Counted from the stretch's first letter, positions 1 to 7,817 are shown. The stretch is DNA of 29,343 nucleotides from an uncultured Lachnospiraceae bacterium (GCA_910585905.1 CAJUID010000038.1:1-29343); one strand, 5' to 3'. Numbers and translations: made by a program. Notes: a model not told the origin generated them from the sequence alone.

Positions 1-43
1 TATGTGTTATGGATAACTGCAGATTATCTCTTCATAAAAAATG

Positions 44-84
44 GGGAAAGTCAAATGTCAATGAAAGGTTGTTTTGGCTTTCTC
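44..84 (+). terminator. Possible terminator of an upstream gene
   Basis: A 12-bp stem (GGGAAAGTCAAA at 44-55 with TTTGGCTTTCTC at 73-84, including G-T pairs) encloses a 17-nt loop and is followed by a short T-rich stretch. It lies upstream of the ilvN promoter, so it may end a transcript that enters from the left. The T-tract is weak, and no coding sequence end is visible in bases 1-43. Confidence 0.35.
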
Positions 85-150
85 TATTTTATGGAAGGTG
101 AGATGTAATATAAGTAAATGCTGTTGTCCTGATGGCTATGTTTTTCTGCC

Positions 151-179
151 TTGACAAAGTTCTTTCATATTGTTACAAT
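151..179 (+). promoter_or_regulatory. Sigma-A promoter of ilvN
   Basis: TTGACA at 151-156 and TACAAT at 174-179 are separated by 17 bp, a near-consensus vegetative promoter. Transcription would begin near 186, giving a leader of about 50 nt before ilvN. The leader is too short for a T-box or a large attenuator. Confidence 0.8.
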
Positions 180-235
180 CGGATATGGTGTAAAAAGTTG
201 AATAAAAACGTCGCAAGACGAAAACGAGGTGACGT

Positions 236-745
236 ATGAATAAACGTGTATTATCAATTTTGGTGGACAATACGTCTGGTGTATTGAGCAGGGTATCCGG
301 TTTATTCAGCCGCAGAGGATACAGCATTGACAGTCTGACAGTGGGGGAGACAGAAAATTCAGCCTATTCCCGTATGACAGTTGTAGTACATGGTGATGAC
401 CAGGTGCTGGATCAGATTGAGAAACAGGTAGCAAAGTTAGAGGATGTCCGTTGCGTCAAGGTGTTAAAGAGCGGCCATAGGGTCTGCCGGGAATTGATTC
501 TGGTAACAGTAGGTGTTATGGCAGAGGAAAGGCCGGCTGTTGTGGCAATCGCAGATATTTTCCGTGCGAAAATTGTTGATGTGGGCATCAATACTATGAT
601 GATAGAATTAACCGGAAATCAGAGCAAATTAAATGCATTTATTAAATTGTTGGACGGTTATGACATTAAGGAAATGGTTCGGACAGGCATAGCCGGGTTA
701 AGCCGTGGTGCTGAGGATATGTTCGAGGAAATTGATTCAGAGTAA
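236..745 (+). CDS. ilvN: Acetolactate synthase small (regulatory) subunit
   Basis: The 169-residue protein is the regulatory subunit of acetohydroxyacid synthase, which stabilises the catalytic subunit and gives valine feedback inhibition in the first common step of branched-chain amino acid synthesis. An N-terminal ACT domain (about residues 4-77) carries the typical NTSGVLSRVSGLFSRRGYSI segment, and the C-terminal half (about 85-160) matches the small-subunit C-terminal domain. Length is normal for the family. The ATG follows GAGGTG with a 4-nt gap. It has its own promoter and is followed by ilvC. The catalytic subunit gene ilvB is not adjacent within the window. Confidence 0.95.
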   Translation: MNKRVLSILVDNTSGVLSRVSGLFSRRGYSIDSLTVGETENSAYSRMTVVVHGDDQVLDQIEKQVAKLEDVRCVKVLKSGHRVCRELILVTVGVMAEERPAVVAIADIFRAKIVDVGINTMMIELTGNQSKLNAFIKLLDGYDIKEMVRTGIAGLSRGAEDMFEEIDSE

Positions 746-750
746 AACGC

Positions 751-821
751 CATTGCTTGCATGCAAGTGTGCTGAAAGCAATGCCTGCTGCTGTGGCTGG
801 GCGGACAGTGTTCCGAGCAGC
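751..821 (+). other. Two hairpins between ilvN and ilvC
   Basis: The 169-bp ilvN-ilvC gap holds a first hairpin (CATTGCTT 751-758 with AAGCAATG 776-783) and a second (GCTGCT 787-792 with AGCAGC 816-821). Neither is followed by a T-run, so they are not classical terminators. They could protect or process the mRNA. No clear promoter for ilvC was found here. Confidence 0.35.
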
Positions 822-914
822 TTTGGTGAATGAAAGTAGCGTGTTTGTGTCAGCTCAGTCATACAAGACTTGCGCTTTGCATAAATAATTTTAAATTAAT
901 AGGAGGAATAGAAA

Positions 915-1940
915 ATGGCAGAAGCAAGAATTTTTTATCAGGACGATTGTAATTTATCCCTGTTAGATGGAAAGACAATCGCTATTATTGGTTATGGCAG
1001 CCAGGGACATGCACATGCCCTGAACTTAAAGGAGTCAGGATGCAATGTCATTATCGGGCTTTATGAAGGCTCTAAGTCTTGGGAGAAGGCTGAGAAGCAG
1101 GGATTTACAGTATATACAGCAGCAGAGGCTGCAAAGAAGGCTGATATTATTATGATTCTTATCAATGATGAGAAGCAGGCTGACTTGTATAAGGAAGAGA
1201 TTGAGCCAAATCTGGAAGCAGGCAATATGCTGATGTTTGCACATGGATTTAATATTCATTTTGGATGTATTGTGCCTCCAAAGAATGTTGATGTAACAAT
1301 GATTGCACCTAAGGCTCCAGGTCATACGGTACGTTCTGAGTATCAGGAGGGTAAGGGAACTCCTTGTCTGATTGCGGTATATCAGGATGCTACTGGCAAG
1401 GCACAGGATATGGCACTTGCATATGCACTTGGTATCGGCGGGGCTAGGGCTGGTGTTCTTGAGACAACATTCCGCACAGAGACAGAGACAGACCTCTTTG
1501 GTGAGCAGGCTGTGCTTTGCGGCGGTGTGTGCGCTCTGATGCAGGCTGGTTTTGAGACACTCTGCGAAGCTGGATATGACCCAAGAAATGCATATTTTGA
1601 GTGTATTCATGAGATGAAGTTGATTGTAGATCTTATTTATCAGTCTGGCTTTGAGGGAATGAGATATTCTATCTCTAATACTGCTGAGTATGGAGATTAT
1701 ATTACAGGACCTAAGATTATTACTGAGGATACAAAGAAGGCAATGAAGAAAGTGCTTGCTGATATTCAGGATGGAACATTTGCTAAGGATTTCTTGCTGG
1801 ATATGTCATCAGCAGGACGTCAGGTTCATTTCAAGGCTATGAGGAAGTTAGCTGCTGAGCATCCGGCTGAGAAGGTAGGCAAGGATATCCGTAAGCTCTA
1901 TAGCTGGAACAATGAGGATGACAAGCTGATTAATAATTAA
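915..1940 (+). CDS. ilvC: Ketol-acid reductoisomerase (class I, short form)
   Basis: The 341-residue enzyme isomerises and reduces acetolactate or acetohydroxybutyrate to the dihydroxy acids of the valine, leucine and isoleucine pathways. It shows the Rossmann motif GYGSQGHAHA (26-35), catalytic H110, and the metal-binding FRTETETDLFGEQ segment with D193 and E197, followed by the all-helical domain. The length fits class I. AGGAGG at 901-906 precedes the ATG. The cofactor-selecting loop reads GLYEGSKSW (48-56), with Tyr-Glu where many NADPH-dependent homologues have Arg, so cofactor choice is uncertain. Codon use (mostly AAG, GAG, GCT) differs from neighbouring genes, as is common in highly expressed genes. 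Confidence 0.97.
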   Translation: MAEARIFYQDDCNLSLLDGKTIAIIGYGSQGHAHALNLKESGCNVIIGLYEGSKSWEKAEKQGFTVYTAAEAAKKADIIMILINDEKQADLYKEEIEPNLEAGNMLMFAHGFNIHFGCIVPPKNVDVTMIAPKAPGHTVRSEYQEGKGTPCLIAVYQDATGKAQDMALAYALGIGGARAGVLETTFRTETETDLFGEQAVLCGGVCALMQAGFETLCEAGYDPRNAYFECIHEMKLIVDLIYQSGFEGMRYSISNTAEYGDYITGPKIITEDTKKAMKKVLADIQDGTFAKDFLLDMSSAGRQVHFKAMRKLAAEHPAEKVGKDIRKLYSWNNEDDKLINN

Positions 1941-1963
1941 TTGAAATAGAACATACAAACGGG

Positions 1964-1989
1964 CCAGATGCCGTATTTCCGGTGTCTGG
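1964..1989 (+). terminator. Weak terminator-like hairpin after ilvC
   Basis: CCAGATGCCG (1964-1973) pairs over 10 bp, with two G-T pairs, to CGGTGTCTGG (1980-1989) around a 6-nt loop. Only a short T-poor tail follows (TTCGATTTG), so termination may be partial. Confidence 0.45.
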
Positions 1990-2061
1990 TTCGATTTGAA
2001 ATAAGGTTGTTTATGCTGGTGGATCCAGCATGATTGGAAGTGTGAAAGGCGGGGGAGCAAT

Positions 2062-2172
2062 ATGGCTTTGATTGCAGGAGTGATTGGCATTGTAGTGGTT
2101 GCAGCGGTTGTAGTGATTGCTGCAGTAACGGCTATTACAGCAGGAGTGAAGGATTCGTTAAAGGATGAATAG
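2062..2172 (+). CDS. Small single-pass membrane protein, 36 residues
   Basis: ATG at 2062 follows GGGGGAG with a good gap and opens a 36-codon frame ending TAG. After a short MALIAG start, almost the whole length is Val/Ala/Ile-rich and would form one membrane helix (about residues 3-27). A charged tail, KDSLKDE, follows. It sits alone between ilvC and aroD. I do not recognise a family. The very biased composition, plausible ribosome site and charged C-terminus make it more likely real than chance, but there is no functional evidence. Confidence 0.5.
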   Translation: MALIAGVIGIVVVAAVVVIAAVTAITAGVKDSLKDE

Positions 2173-2283
2173 GAAGCCGACTGCCATCTTTTCCGGTGGG
2201 TTGGGAACTGTGGAATATGATGTATGAACAGTTTCCTGCACAATGGGGAGGATGGTTTTTTTGGTTTATAGGAAAGAGAAGAT

Positions 2284-3099
2284 ATGGTTCAAGTAAAGAA
2301 TTTAGAGATTGGGAGCGGCATGCCGAAGATCTGTGTGCCTATTGTGGAGGAGAAGCAGGAACAGATATTAAACCAGGCAAAAAATATTGAGAAGGATGTT
2401 GTTGACCTGGTAGAGTGGCGGGCTGATTTTTTCGATGAGGCCGAAGATTTTGGGAAGGTGGCGCAGACAGCAAGTTTACTGCAAAGTATGCTGGGGGATT
2501 TGCCGCTGTTATTTACGTTCCGCACGGCGAAAGAGGGTGGCAGGAGAGAAATATCATTTGAAAATTATGAGGGACTGCTACTTCATATGGCGAAGAGCGG
2601 ATGTGTGGACTTAATTGATGTAGAAGTATTTCGCGGTTATGACAAGATGAAGCGGAAACGAAAAGAATGGAAAACGTCAGATAGCTGCAACCAGTCGGTG
2701 CGTCAGTTGATTAAAGAACTTTCTAGGGATGCGGCAGTCATTGGTTCCTATCATGATTTTGAACAGACGCCTTCTAGAGAGGAAATTTTGCGCAGGCTTT
2801 TTTTTATGGATAAAATGAAGGTAGATATCCCAAAGATTGCAGTGATGCCGCAGGAAAAAGAAGATGTGATATGCTTGATGGAGACAACGCTTTTGGCAAA
2901 TCGGCTGATTGTTGATAAACCAATTATTTCGATGTCGATGGGGGGCCTTGGGGCAGTTACCAGAATAGCAGGTGAAACATTTGGTTCATCGGTTACGTTT
3001 GGCTGTATGGGAAAGGAAAGCGCACCAGGGCAGATAGAGGTAAATAAGCTTTATCAGGCAATGCAGTTATTACATCTAAATGAAACATATGGCGAATGA
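2284..3099 (+). CDS. aroD: 3-dehydroquinate dehydratase, type I
   Basis: The 271-residue enzyme dehydrates 3-dehydroquinate to 3-dehydroshikimate through a Schiff base. Visible family features are EWRAD (44-48), FTFRT (78-82, substrate Arg80), DLIDVE (109-114), the catalytic His157 in IGSYHDFEQTP and the Schiff-base Lys184 in DIPKIAVMP, then SMSMGG near the C-terminus. It is slightly longer than the usual 250-255 residues, partly because of a Lys/Arg-rich stretch at about 118-138. The ATG follows GGAAAGAGAAG. aroK follows 77 bp downstream, so the two probably share a transcript. Confidence 0.95.
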   Translation: MVQVKNLEIGSGMPKICVPIVEEKQEQILNQAKNIEKDVVDLVEWRADFFDEAEDFGKVAQTASLLQSMLGDLPLLFTFRTAKEGGRREISFENYEGLLLHMAKSGCVDLIDVEVFRGYDKMKRKRKEWKTSDSCNQSVRQLIKELSRDAAVIGSYHDFEQTPSREEILRRLFFMDKMKVDIPKIAVMPQEKEDVICLMETTLLANRLIVDKPIISMSMGGLGAVTRIAGETFGSSVTFGCMGKESAPGQIEVNKLYQAMQLLHLNETYGE

Positions 3100-3176
3100 T
3101 AAGTTTTTGTCGGTGTGTGCTTGGTGATAGATTCTAATACACTCTGAAATAGAGATAGAGAAAGGGAATAATTGAA

Positions 3177-3689
3177 ATGAGATTACAAAAACATATATTT
3201 CTGATTGGCTTTATGGGGGTTGGGAAAACGACTACTTCAAGGCTGCTTAGCAGAAAACTCCATGTGAAGGAAACGGATACGGATGCCATGATCGTAGCTT
3301 TGGAGGGGCGGAGTATTCCAGAAATTTTTGAGCAGTCAGGCGAACCGTATTTTAGGCAGGTTGAGTCTGGTACATTGGATACACTGGCAGGTTATGCGCC
3401 CAGCATTATTTCCTGTGGCGGGGGGATGGCAATGCGCAGTGAAAATGTGGAGAAGATGAAAAGTATTGGGACGGTAGTTTTTTTAACAGCAGCTCCAGAA
3501 ACAATCTATTCCCATGTAAAAGACAGTACAAACCGCCCGCTTTTAAACGGGAACATGAATGTGCCTTATATCAAGGAGTTGATGGAAGCAAGGGAGCCAA
3601 AATATAGGGCGGCTGCGGATTTTGAGATCGTAACAGATGGATATACACCGGAAGAGGTGGCGGATAAAATTATCAGTGTATTGCAGTAG
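3177..3689 (+). CDS. aroK: Shikimate kinase
   Basis: The 170-residue kinase phosphorylates shikimate with ATP. It has the Walker A loop GFMGVGKT (11-18), the shikimate-binding Asp pair at 34-36 and Arg60 in YFRQVES, the CGGG segment (80-83), the lid Arg120 in TNRPLL, and Arg139 in the AREPKYR segment. Length is standard. The ribosome site is AAAGGGA about 10 nt upstream. It lies downstream of aroD. The third shikimate gene of this window, aroE, is 4 kb away on the other strand. Confidence 0.94.
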   Translation: MRLQKHIFLIGFMGVGKTTTSRLLSRKLHVKETDTDAMIVALEGRSIPEIFEQSGEPYFRQVESGTLDTLAGYAPSIISCGGGMAMRSENVEKMKSIGTVVFLTAAPETIYSHVKDSTNRPLLNGNMNVPYIKELMEAREPKYRAAADFEIVTDGYTPEEVADKIISVLQ

Positions 3690-3785
3690 GGATCCGTTTT
3701 TTGGTTGGCGTATGGCGATGTGTGGCGCTTGTGTGTTTGGGAAAAAACATCGCAACGTGGTATCCCATTAATGTAAGAATGGTAC

Positions 3786-3814
3786 TTGAAAACGCGGACA
3801 AAATGAGGTAAACT
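3786..3814 (+). promoter_or_regulatory. Sigma-A promoter of efp
   Basis: TTGAAA (3786-3791) and TAAACT (3809-3814) are separated by 17 bp. They lie about 70 bp before the efp start, in the 192-bp gap after aroK. Confidence 0.6.
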
Positions 3815-3881
3815 GTAAAAAGGATTTTGCGGATTTTTAAATAGACTAACTCTGCAATTACATTAAGGAGGATTTTATATC

Positions 3882-4436
3882 ATGGTATCAGCAGGAGATT
3901 TTAGAAATGGTTTGACCATTGAATTTGAAGGAAATGTGTATCAGGTAATTGAGTTTCAGCATGTTAAACCTGGTAAGGGAGCAGCCTTTGTCAGAACAAA
4001 GTTAAAGAATATCAAAAGTGGCGGTGTTGTAGAAAAGACATTCCGTCCTACTGAGAAATGTCCGCAGGCGCATATTGAGCGTGCAGATATGCAGTATTTG
4101 TACAGTGATGATATGTTCCATTTTATGAATACAGAGACATATGACCAGATTGATATGACAGCGGATCAAATTGGGGATTCCTTGAAGTTTGTAAAAGAGA
4201 ATGAGATGGTTAAAATGCTTTCCCATAACGGAGAAGTATTTGCAATTGAGCCTCCTCTCTTTGTTGAGCTGGAAGTGACAGAGACAGAGCCTGGATTTAA
4301 GGGTGATACAGCGCAGGGCGCAAATAAGCCTGCTATCGTGGAAACTGGAGCGCAGGTTAACGTGCCGCTTTTTGTGGAGACTGGCGATGTCATTCAGATT
4401 GATACACGTACAGGGGAGTATTTAAAGAGAGTATAA
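3882..4436 (+). CDS. efp: Translation elongation factor P
   Basis: The 184-residue factor relieves ribosome stalling at consecutive prolines. It has an N-terminal KOW-like domain with the tip sequence HVKPGKGAAF, in which Lys32 is the residue modified in many bacteria. Two OB-fold domains follow, with the family's FRPTEKCPQAHIER-type middle and a C-terminal GDVIQIDTRTGEYLKR. AAGGAGG at 3865-3871 sets the ATG. It has its own promoter and a hairpin terminator after the stop. No modification enzyme is encoded nearby. Confidence 0.97.
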   Translation: MVSAGDFRNGLTIEFEGNVYQVIEFQHVKPGKGAAFVRTKLKNIKSGGVVEKTFRPTEKCPQAHIERADMQYLYSDDMFHFMNTETYDQIDMTADQIGDSLKFVKENEMVKMLSHNGEVFAIEPPLFVELEVTETEPGFKGDTAQGANKPAIVETGAQVNVPLFVETGDVIQIDTRTGEYLKRV

Positions 4437-4452
4437 TAAGGTTTATTTGAAG

Positions 4453-4510
4453 CAGGGCAGCTTAAGAATATATTTCTTAGCTGCCCTGTTGTAGTTAGGT
4501 GTTTTTTTAC
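4453..4510 (+). terminator. Terminator of efp
   Basis: CAGGGCAGCT (4453-4462) pairs perfectly with AGCTGCCCTG (4479-4488), extended inward by AAGAA/TTCTT. The main T-run (seven T) comes about 13 nt after the stem, so this is a good stem with a displaced T-tract. Confidence 0.65.
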
Positions 4511-4518
4511 TTAAAGAA

Positions 4519-4709
4519 ACTGCTCGCAACATAGTGATGTACCAACAAAAACGCAAAGAACTAAAGTTCTTTTAGCGTTTTTGCTAGGGCACAAGCGAAG
4601 TCTGTGCCCTTTGTTAACTTATAGGAAATTGCTCATAACATAGTGATGTACCAACAAAAAAGTCGGAGACTTTTTTGCTAGCGCACCAGCGCTGGCGGTG
4701 CGCTTTTTT
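4519..4709. repeat. Tandem double-hairpin repeat, two units
   Basis: Two units (about 4519-4612 and 4629-4709) share an identical 24-nt segment (4528-4551 and 4637-4660), including ATAGTGATGTACCAAC. Each then has a first hairpin with A-run and T-run arms (4547-4582; 4656-4676), a GCTAG linker, and a second G/C-rich hairpin (4587-4609, GGGCACA/TGTGCCC; 4681-4703, GCGCACC/GGTGCGC) ending in T. Stem sequences differ between units while pairing is kept. The zone separates convergent efp and the minus-strand secreted protein, so it probably terminates both strands. Confidence 0.75.
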
Positions 4710-4712
4710 ACA

Positions 4713-5363
4713 TTAGTTGTTGAAGATGCAGGAATTATAACCATATCCTGGTCCCCTGCCGTTTCCATTTTGTCCACGTCCTGTCCCAGCAGGATTGCGC
4801 CAGCCCTGCGGTGCGGCTAAATGTCTGCCATAGCCACGGCTTCTGTTCCAACCATTGCCGTTGCCATATGAAGGACTTTGATTCTGGTAATTGCTAGAAC
4901 TACTGTTGTATCCAGGATTTCTATTTTGTCCATAACCGCAGCCGTTGCCGGGATTTCTGTTCCAGCCAAAGCCGCAGCCATTGCCATATCCGGGGGTTCC
5001 GTTCCAGCAGTTACCATTTCCGGTGCCGTCACATATTGCCTGATTTTCTTTGATGGGAGCAAGGATATCGTCTGCCTCATCCTGTGAAAGTAGTCCGTTT
5101 GCAACATTTTCTTTTAGGATTTGTTCTTTGAGCTCAAGGCATTCTGCTTTAAATTCATCTAGTTTACCAGCTTCTTTAGCAATAGTGCCGTATGTCTTTC
5201 CGGTGTTTAATTTTTCTTGGATAACGTCTGTAACATCTCTTCCGGTAAGGCGTGCTACAATGTCTGCAGGTGTTTCATTGCCAGCGGCCGATACCGTAAT
5301 AGAACTGGCTGTAAAAAGAATAAGAGCAGCTAATAGGAACAGAAAGCTTTTGATTTTTTTCAT
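4713..5363 (-). CDS. Secreted DUF2680-like protein with Gly/Asn-rich tail
   Basis: The start is set at 5363 (MKKIKSFLF) because AAGGAGG lies 7 nt upstream on the minus strand. An earlier in-frame ATG lacks this support. The 216-residue product has a clear signal peptide with cleavage near VSA-AG. A helical region of about 90 residues (LTGRDVTDVIQEKL through GLLSQDEADDIL) resembles short DUF2680/YckD-type exported proteins, and a Gly/Asn/Tyr/Arg-rich tail follows with imperfect repeats around WNRNPG and GYGNG and several cysteines. It is divergent from a response regulator-kinase pair whose sensor also has a Gly-rich patch. It may be a target or partner of that system. Function is unknown; the family call is by eye. 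Confidence 0.75.
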   Translation of the reverse strand: MKKIKSFLFLLAALILFTASSITVSAAGNETPADIVARLTGRDVTDVIQEKLNTGKTYGTIAKEAGKLDEFKAECLELKEQILKENVANGLLSQDEADDILAPIKENQAICDGTGNGNCWNGTPGYGNGCGFGWNRNPGNGCGYGQNRNPGYNSSSSNYQNQSPSYGNGNGWNRSRGYGRHLAAPQGWRNPAGTGRGQNGNGRGPGYGYNSCIFNN

Positions 5364-5395
5364 AATGATTCCTCCTTCTTTGTTGGGTTTGTTCA

Positions 5396-5420
5396 TGCTA
5401 AAGTTGTTGGATGTTTAGCA
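5396..5420. promoter_or_regulatory. Inverted repeat in divergent promoter region
   Basis: TGCTAAA (5396-5402) and TTTAGCA (5414-5420) are a perfect 7-bp inverted repeat, 33 bp before the secreted-protein start. It could be an operator for the neighbouring regulator or a leader hairpin. No convincing -35/-10 pair was found for either direction in this gap. Confidence 0.35.
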
Positions 5421-5588
5421 GTTCTTTGTTTGTTACACTTATAAAATAGATTTCGGTTATGACGAAATTGTGTTTTTTTCCGCGCGATATTGTGATAAAA
5501 TAAGGCAATTAGGTCACGGAAAAAACAATACTTTCGTTCATGGTAGTGTTTGTAGGTGCAGACATGCAAGTTTTATGAGGGAGCCGAT

Positions 5589-6284
5589 ATGGATAAGATT
5601 TTAATTGCGGATGACAATGTACAGATAACAAAAATATTAAGTGAGTTTGCAAAAAAGGATGGCTATGAGCCGGTGGTAGCCCACGACGGGGAGGAAGCGG
5701 TACAGTATTTCCGGAAAGAACATTTTGAAATGATATTACTTGACGTTATGATGCCAAAGAAAGATGGTTTTGAGGTATGCCGTGAGATTCGTAAGGTGTC
5801 AAATATACCTATTATTATGATTACTGCGAGGGGAGAGGATTTTGAACGGATTATGGGGCTTGATATTGGAGCGGATGACTATATTGTAAAGCCATTTTCG
5901 GGGGATGAGGTGATGGCGAGGGTCCGTGCCGTGCTCCGTCGTCTCGACCGTACATCAAACCAAATTAGGGACACTCTTTCCTATGATAATCTTGCTGTGT
6001 GCTTAGAAAATGGAATGGTCTCAGTGGATGGGCAGCAGATTGTCCTAACCAAAAAGGAATTGGAGATTTTGTGGCTGCTGCTGGAAAATAAGGAAAAAAT
6101 CTTTTCAAGGGATAATTTGTTAGATAGTCTGTGGGGATATGATTATTATGGCGATAACCGCACGGTGGATAGTCACATCAAGAGGCTGCGCGCAAAATTA
6201 GATTCTGTACCACATCCAAACTGGCAGATTAAAACAATTTGGGGGATGGGATACAAATTTGAAGGTATAGAAAATGAAGTATAA
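5589..6284 (+). CDS. OmpR/PhoB-family response regulator
   Basis: The 231-residue regulator has a receiver domain with acidic pair D8/D9, phospho-acceptor D52 in LLDVMMPKKDG, T79 and K101 in DYIVKPF. A C-terminal winged helix follows (about 130-228) with the family's DNNRTVDSHIKRLRAKL recognition region. The start is placed at MDKILIADD because GAGGGAG lies 5 nt upstream; an in-frame upstream ATG at 5556 lacks a good site. Its stop overlaps the kinase start by 11 nt, so they are co-translated partners. The likely target is the divergent secreted protein, but the signal is unknown. Confidence 0.92.
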   Translation: MDKILIADDNVQITKILSEFAKKDGYEPVVAHDGEEAVQYFRKEHFEMILLDVMMPKKDGFEVCREIRKVSNIPIIMITARGEDFERIMGLDIGADDYIVKPFSGDEVMARVRAVLRRLDRTSNQIRDTLSYDNLAVCLENGMVSVDGQQIVLTKKELEILWLLLENKEKIFSRDNLLDSLWGYDYYGDNRTVDSHIKRLRAKLDSVPHPNWQIKTIWGMGYKFEGIENEV

Positions 6285-7740
6285 AATCACAAAACGTCTT
6301 ATTGGATATTTTTCGGTTGTTCTTTTGCTGTTTTCGATGATAGCTGGGGTATTATTTTGGGCTTTATTTACATGGCACACGGCGGCAATCCATGAGCAGG
6401 AACTCACAAAGCGCGCGATTGCAATTGCAGATACGTTGTCACAATTTCAGCAGACGGCAGGTTCAAATTATGGATTTGGTACTGGTGCCGGCAGAGGCGG
6501 GGGATATGGTGCGTATCTGAGGTTTATTGATGAGATTGCTATGAGTAAAGTCTGGCTCGTTGATGAAAATGGGCAGAGGATTGAAATGGGCCATAGGGGA
6601 AGTTCTCTTTCTTACGAAAATCTTCCAGACGGGGCAGAGGATTTGATCCAAAAAGTGTATCAGGGCAATATGGAATCAAGCCAGACATTTAGTTTTATGC
6701 CGGGAATATCTACCGTAACGGTAGGGGTGCCTGTGAAAAAAGAAGATGGGACGATTTTTGCTGCCCTTTTGCTGCATAGTTCGATTGATGGGATGGAGCA
6801 GGCAAGGCGTGATGGGATTCTGATTCTCGTATTTTGTATGTTTACTGCCTTAATTCTCGCGATTGGCATTGCGATTCTTCTTGCACGCCATTTTATCAGG
6901 CCGTTGCAGGTTATGAGCGGTGTTACGGAACAGATTATAAGAGGCGCTTACCAAATACATACCGGTATCAGCCAGAATGATGAGATTGGTATGTTAGCTG
7001 GGAATATTGATGAATTATCAGTCCGGCTATCAAAAGTTGATTTGGAGAGGAAAGAGCTGGATAAAATGAGGCAGGATTTTGTGTCAAATATTTCCCATGA
7101 GTTAAGGACTCCTATCACGGTGATCAAAGGTTCGCTGGAAGTATTGGATCAGGGGCTGGTTGACGGGCAGGATGAAGTGAAGGAGTATTATCACCAGATG
7201 CTTGCAGATGTCTCCTGCCTGCAGCGCCTTGTCAATGACCTGTTGGAGCTTTCCAGATTACAAAATGCAGGTTTTCGGATTGAAAAAGTTAAAATGAACC
7301 TATCTGATGCACTTTCTGAATCAGTGCGCTCAATGCAGCGTCTGGCAGCAAAGAAAAGTATCGAGATCCATTTAAAAAAGGAAGAGCTTCCAGTTCTTTT
7401 GTTGGGGGATTATGGCAGAATACGGCAGATGTTTTCGATTATTCTTGATAATGCTGTGAAGTTTTCGCCGCCAGGGCAGATTGTGGATGTTTTACTGCAG
7501 TCGGACAAGGAAGGGGATACGGTAACCATCACAGATTATGGAAAGGGAATACCAGAGGAGGAGATTCCATATATTTTTGAGCGTTTCCATAAAGAACGTT
7601 CTGAACAAAATAATAGTGGGAGCGGCCTGGGGCTTCCGATTGCCAGCGAGATTGCCAAGCGTCACAATATAAAGATTGTATGTAAGAGCGTTCTAGGTCA
7701 GGGAACCAGTTTTTTGTTTATCTTTCCGAATCATAAATAG
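6274..7740 (+). CDS. Membrane sensor histidine kinase
   Basis: The 488-residue kinase has a first membrane helix (about 11-33), an extracytoplasmic sensor of about 145 residues, a second helix (about 182-204) and a HAMP linker. The HisKA dimer domain carries the phospho-accepting His275 in SNISHELRTP, and the HATPase domain shows LDNAVKFS, DYGKGIP and GSGLGLPIA boxes. The sensor contains a Gly-rich patch, YGFGTGAGRGGGYGAY (66-81), resembling the tail of the divergent secreted protein. It overlaps the response regulator by 11 nt. The stimulus cannot be read from sequence. Confidence 0.93.
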   Translation: MKYKITKRLIGYFSVVLLLFSMIAGVLFWALFTWHTAAIHEQELTKRAIAIADTLSQFQQTAGSNYGFGTGAGRGGGYGAYLRFIDEIAMSKVWLVDENGQRIEMGHRGSSLSYENLPDGAEDLIQKVYQGNMESSQTFSFMPGISTVTVGVPVKKEDGTIFAALLLHSSIDGMEQARRDGILILVFCMFTALILAIGIAILLARHFIRPLQVMSGVTEQIIRGAYQIHTGISQNDEIGMLAGNIDELSVRLSKVDLERKELDKMRQDFVSNISHELRTPITVIKGSLEVLDQGLVDGQDEVKEYYHQMLADVSCLQRLVNDLLELSRLQNAGFRIEKVKMNLSDALSESVRSMQRLAAKKSIEIHLKKEELPVLLLGDYGRIRQMFSIILDNAVKFSPPGQIVDVLLQSDKEGDTVTITDYGKGIPEEEIPYIFERFHKERSEQNNSGSGLGLPIASEIAKRHNIKIVCKSVLGQGTSFLFIFPNHK

Positions 7741-7748
7741 GAGAGAAA

Positions 7749-7812
7749 AAGGGGAATGTGTATGCCATGTCTGAACTGTAGTTTTTGAAAACATGGCATA
7801 CACATTCCCCTT
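7749..7812. terminator. Bidirectional terminator between kinase and aroE
   Basis: A perfect 22-bp stem (7749-7770 with 7791-7812; outer end AAGGGGAATG) encloses a 20-nt loop between convergent genes. On the minus strand the stem is followed directly by a T-run, a strong terminator for aroE. On the plus strand the tail is TTATCTGTTA, weaker. Confidence 0.8.
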
Positions 7813-7817
7813 ATCTG

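Noticed and set aside
1035..1610. Long minus-strand open frame opposite ilvC
   Set aside because: It is antisense to a clear ilvC, is Leu/Ser/Cys-rich as expected for such shadows, and has no ribosome site.
2196..2390. 64-residue plus-strand frame overlapping the aroD start
   Set aside because: Overlaps the well-supported aroD start in another frame and has no good ribosome site.
5460..5466. TGACGAA resembling a Spo0A box
   Set aside because: A single 7-base match in an AT-rich gap with no sporulation gene beside it; expected by chance.
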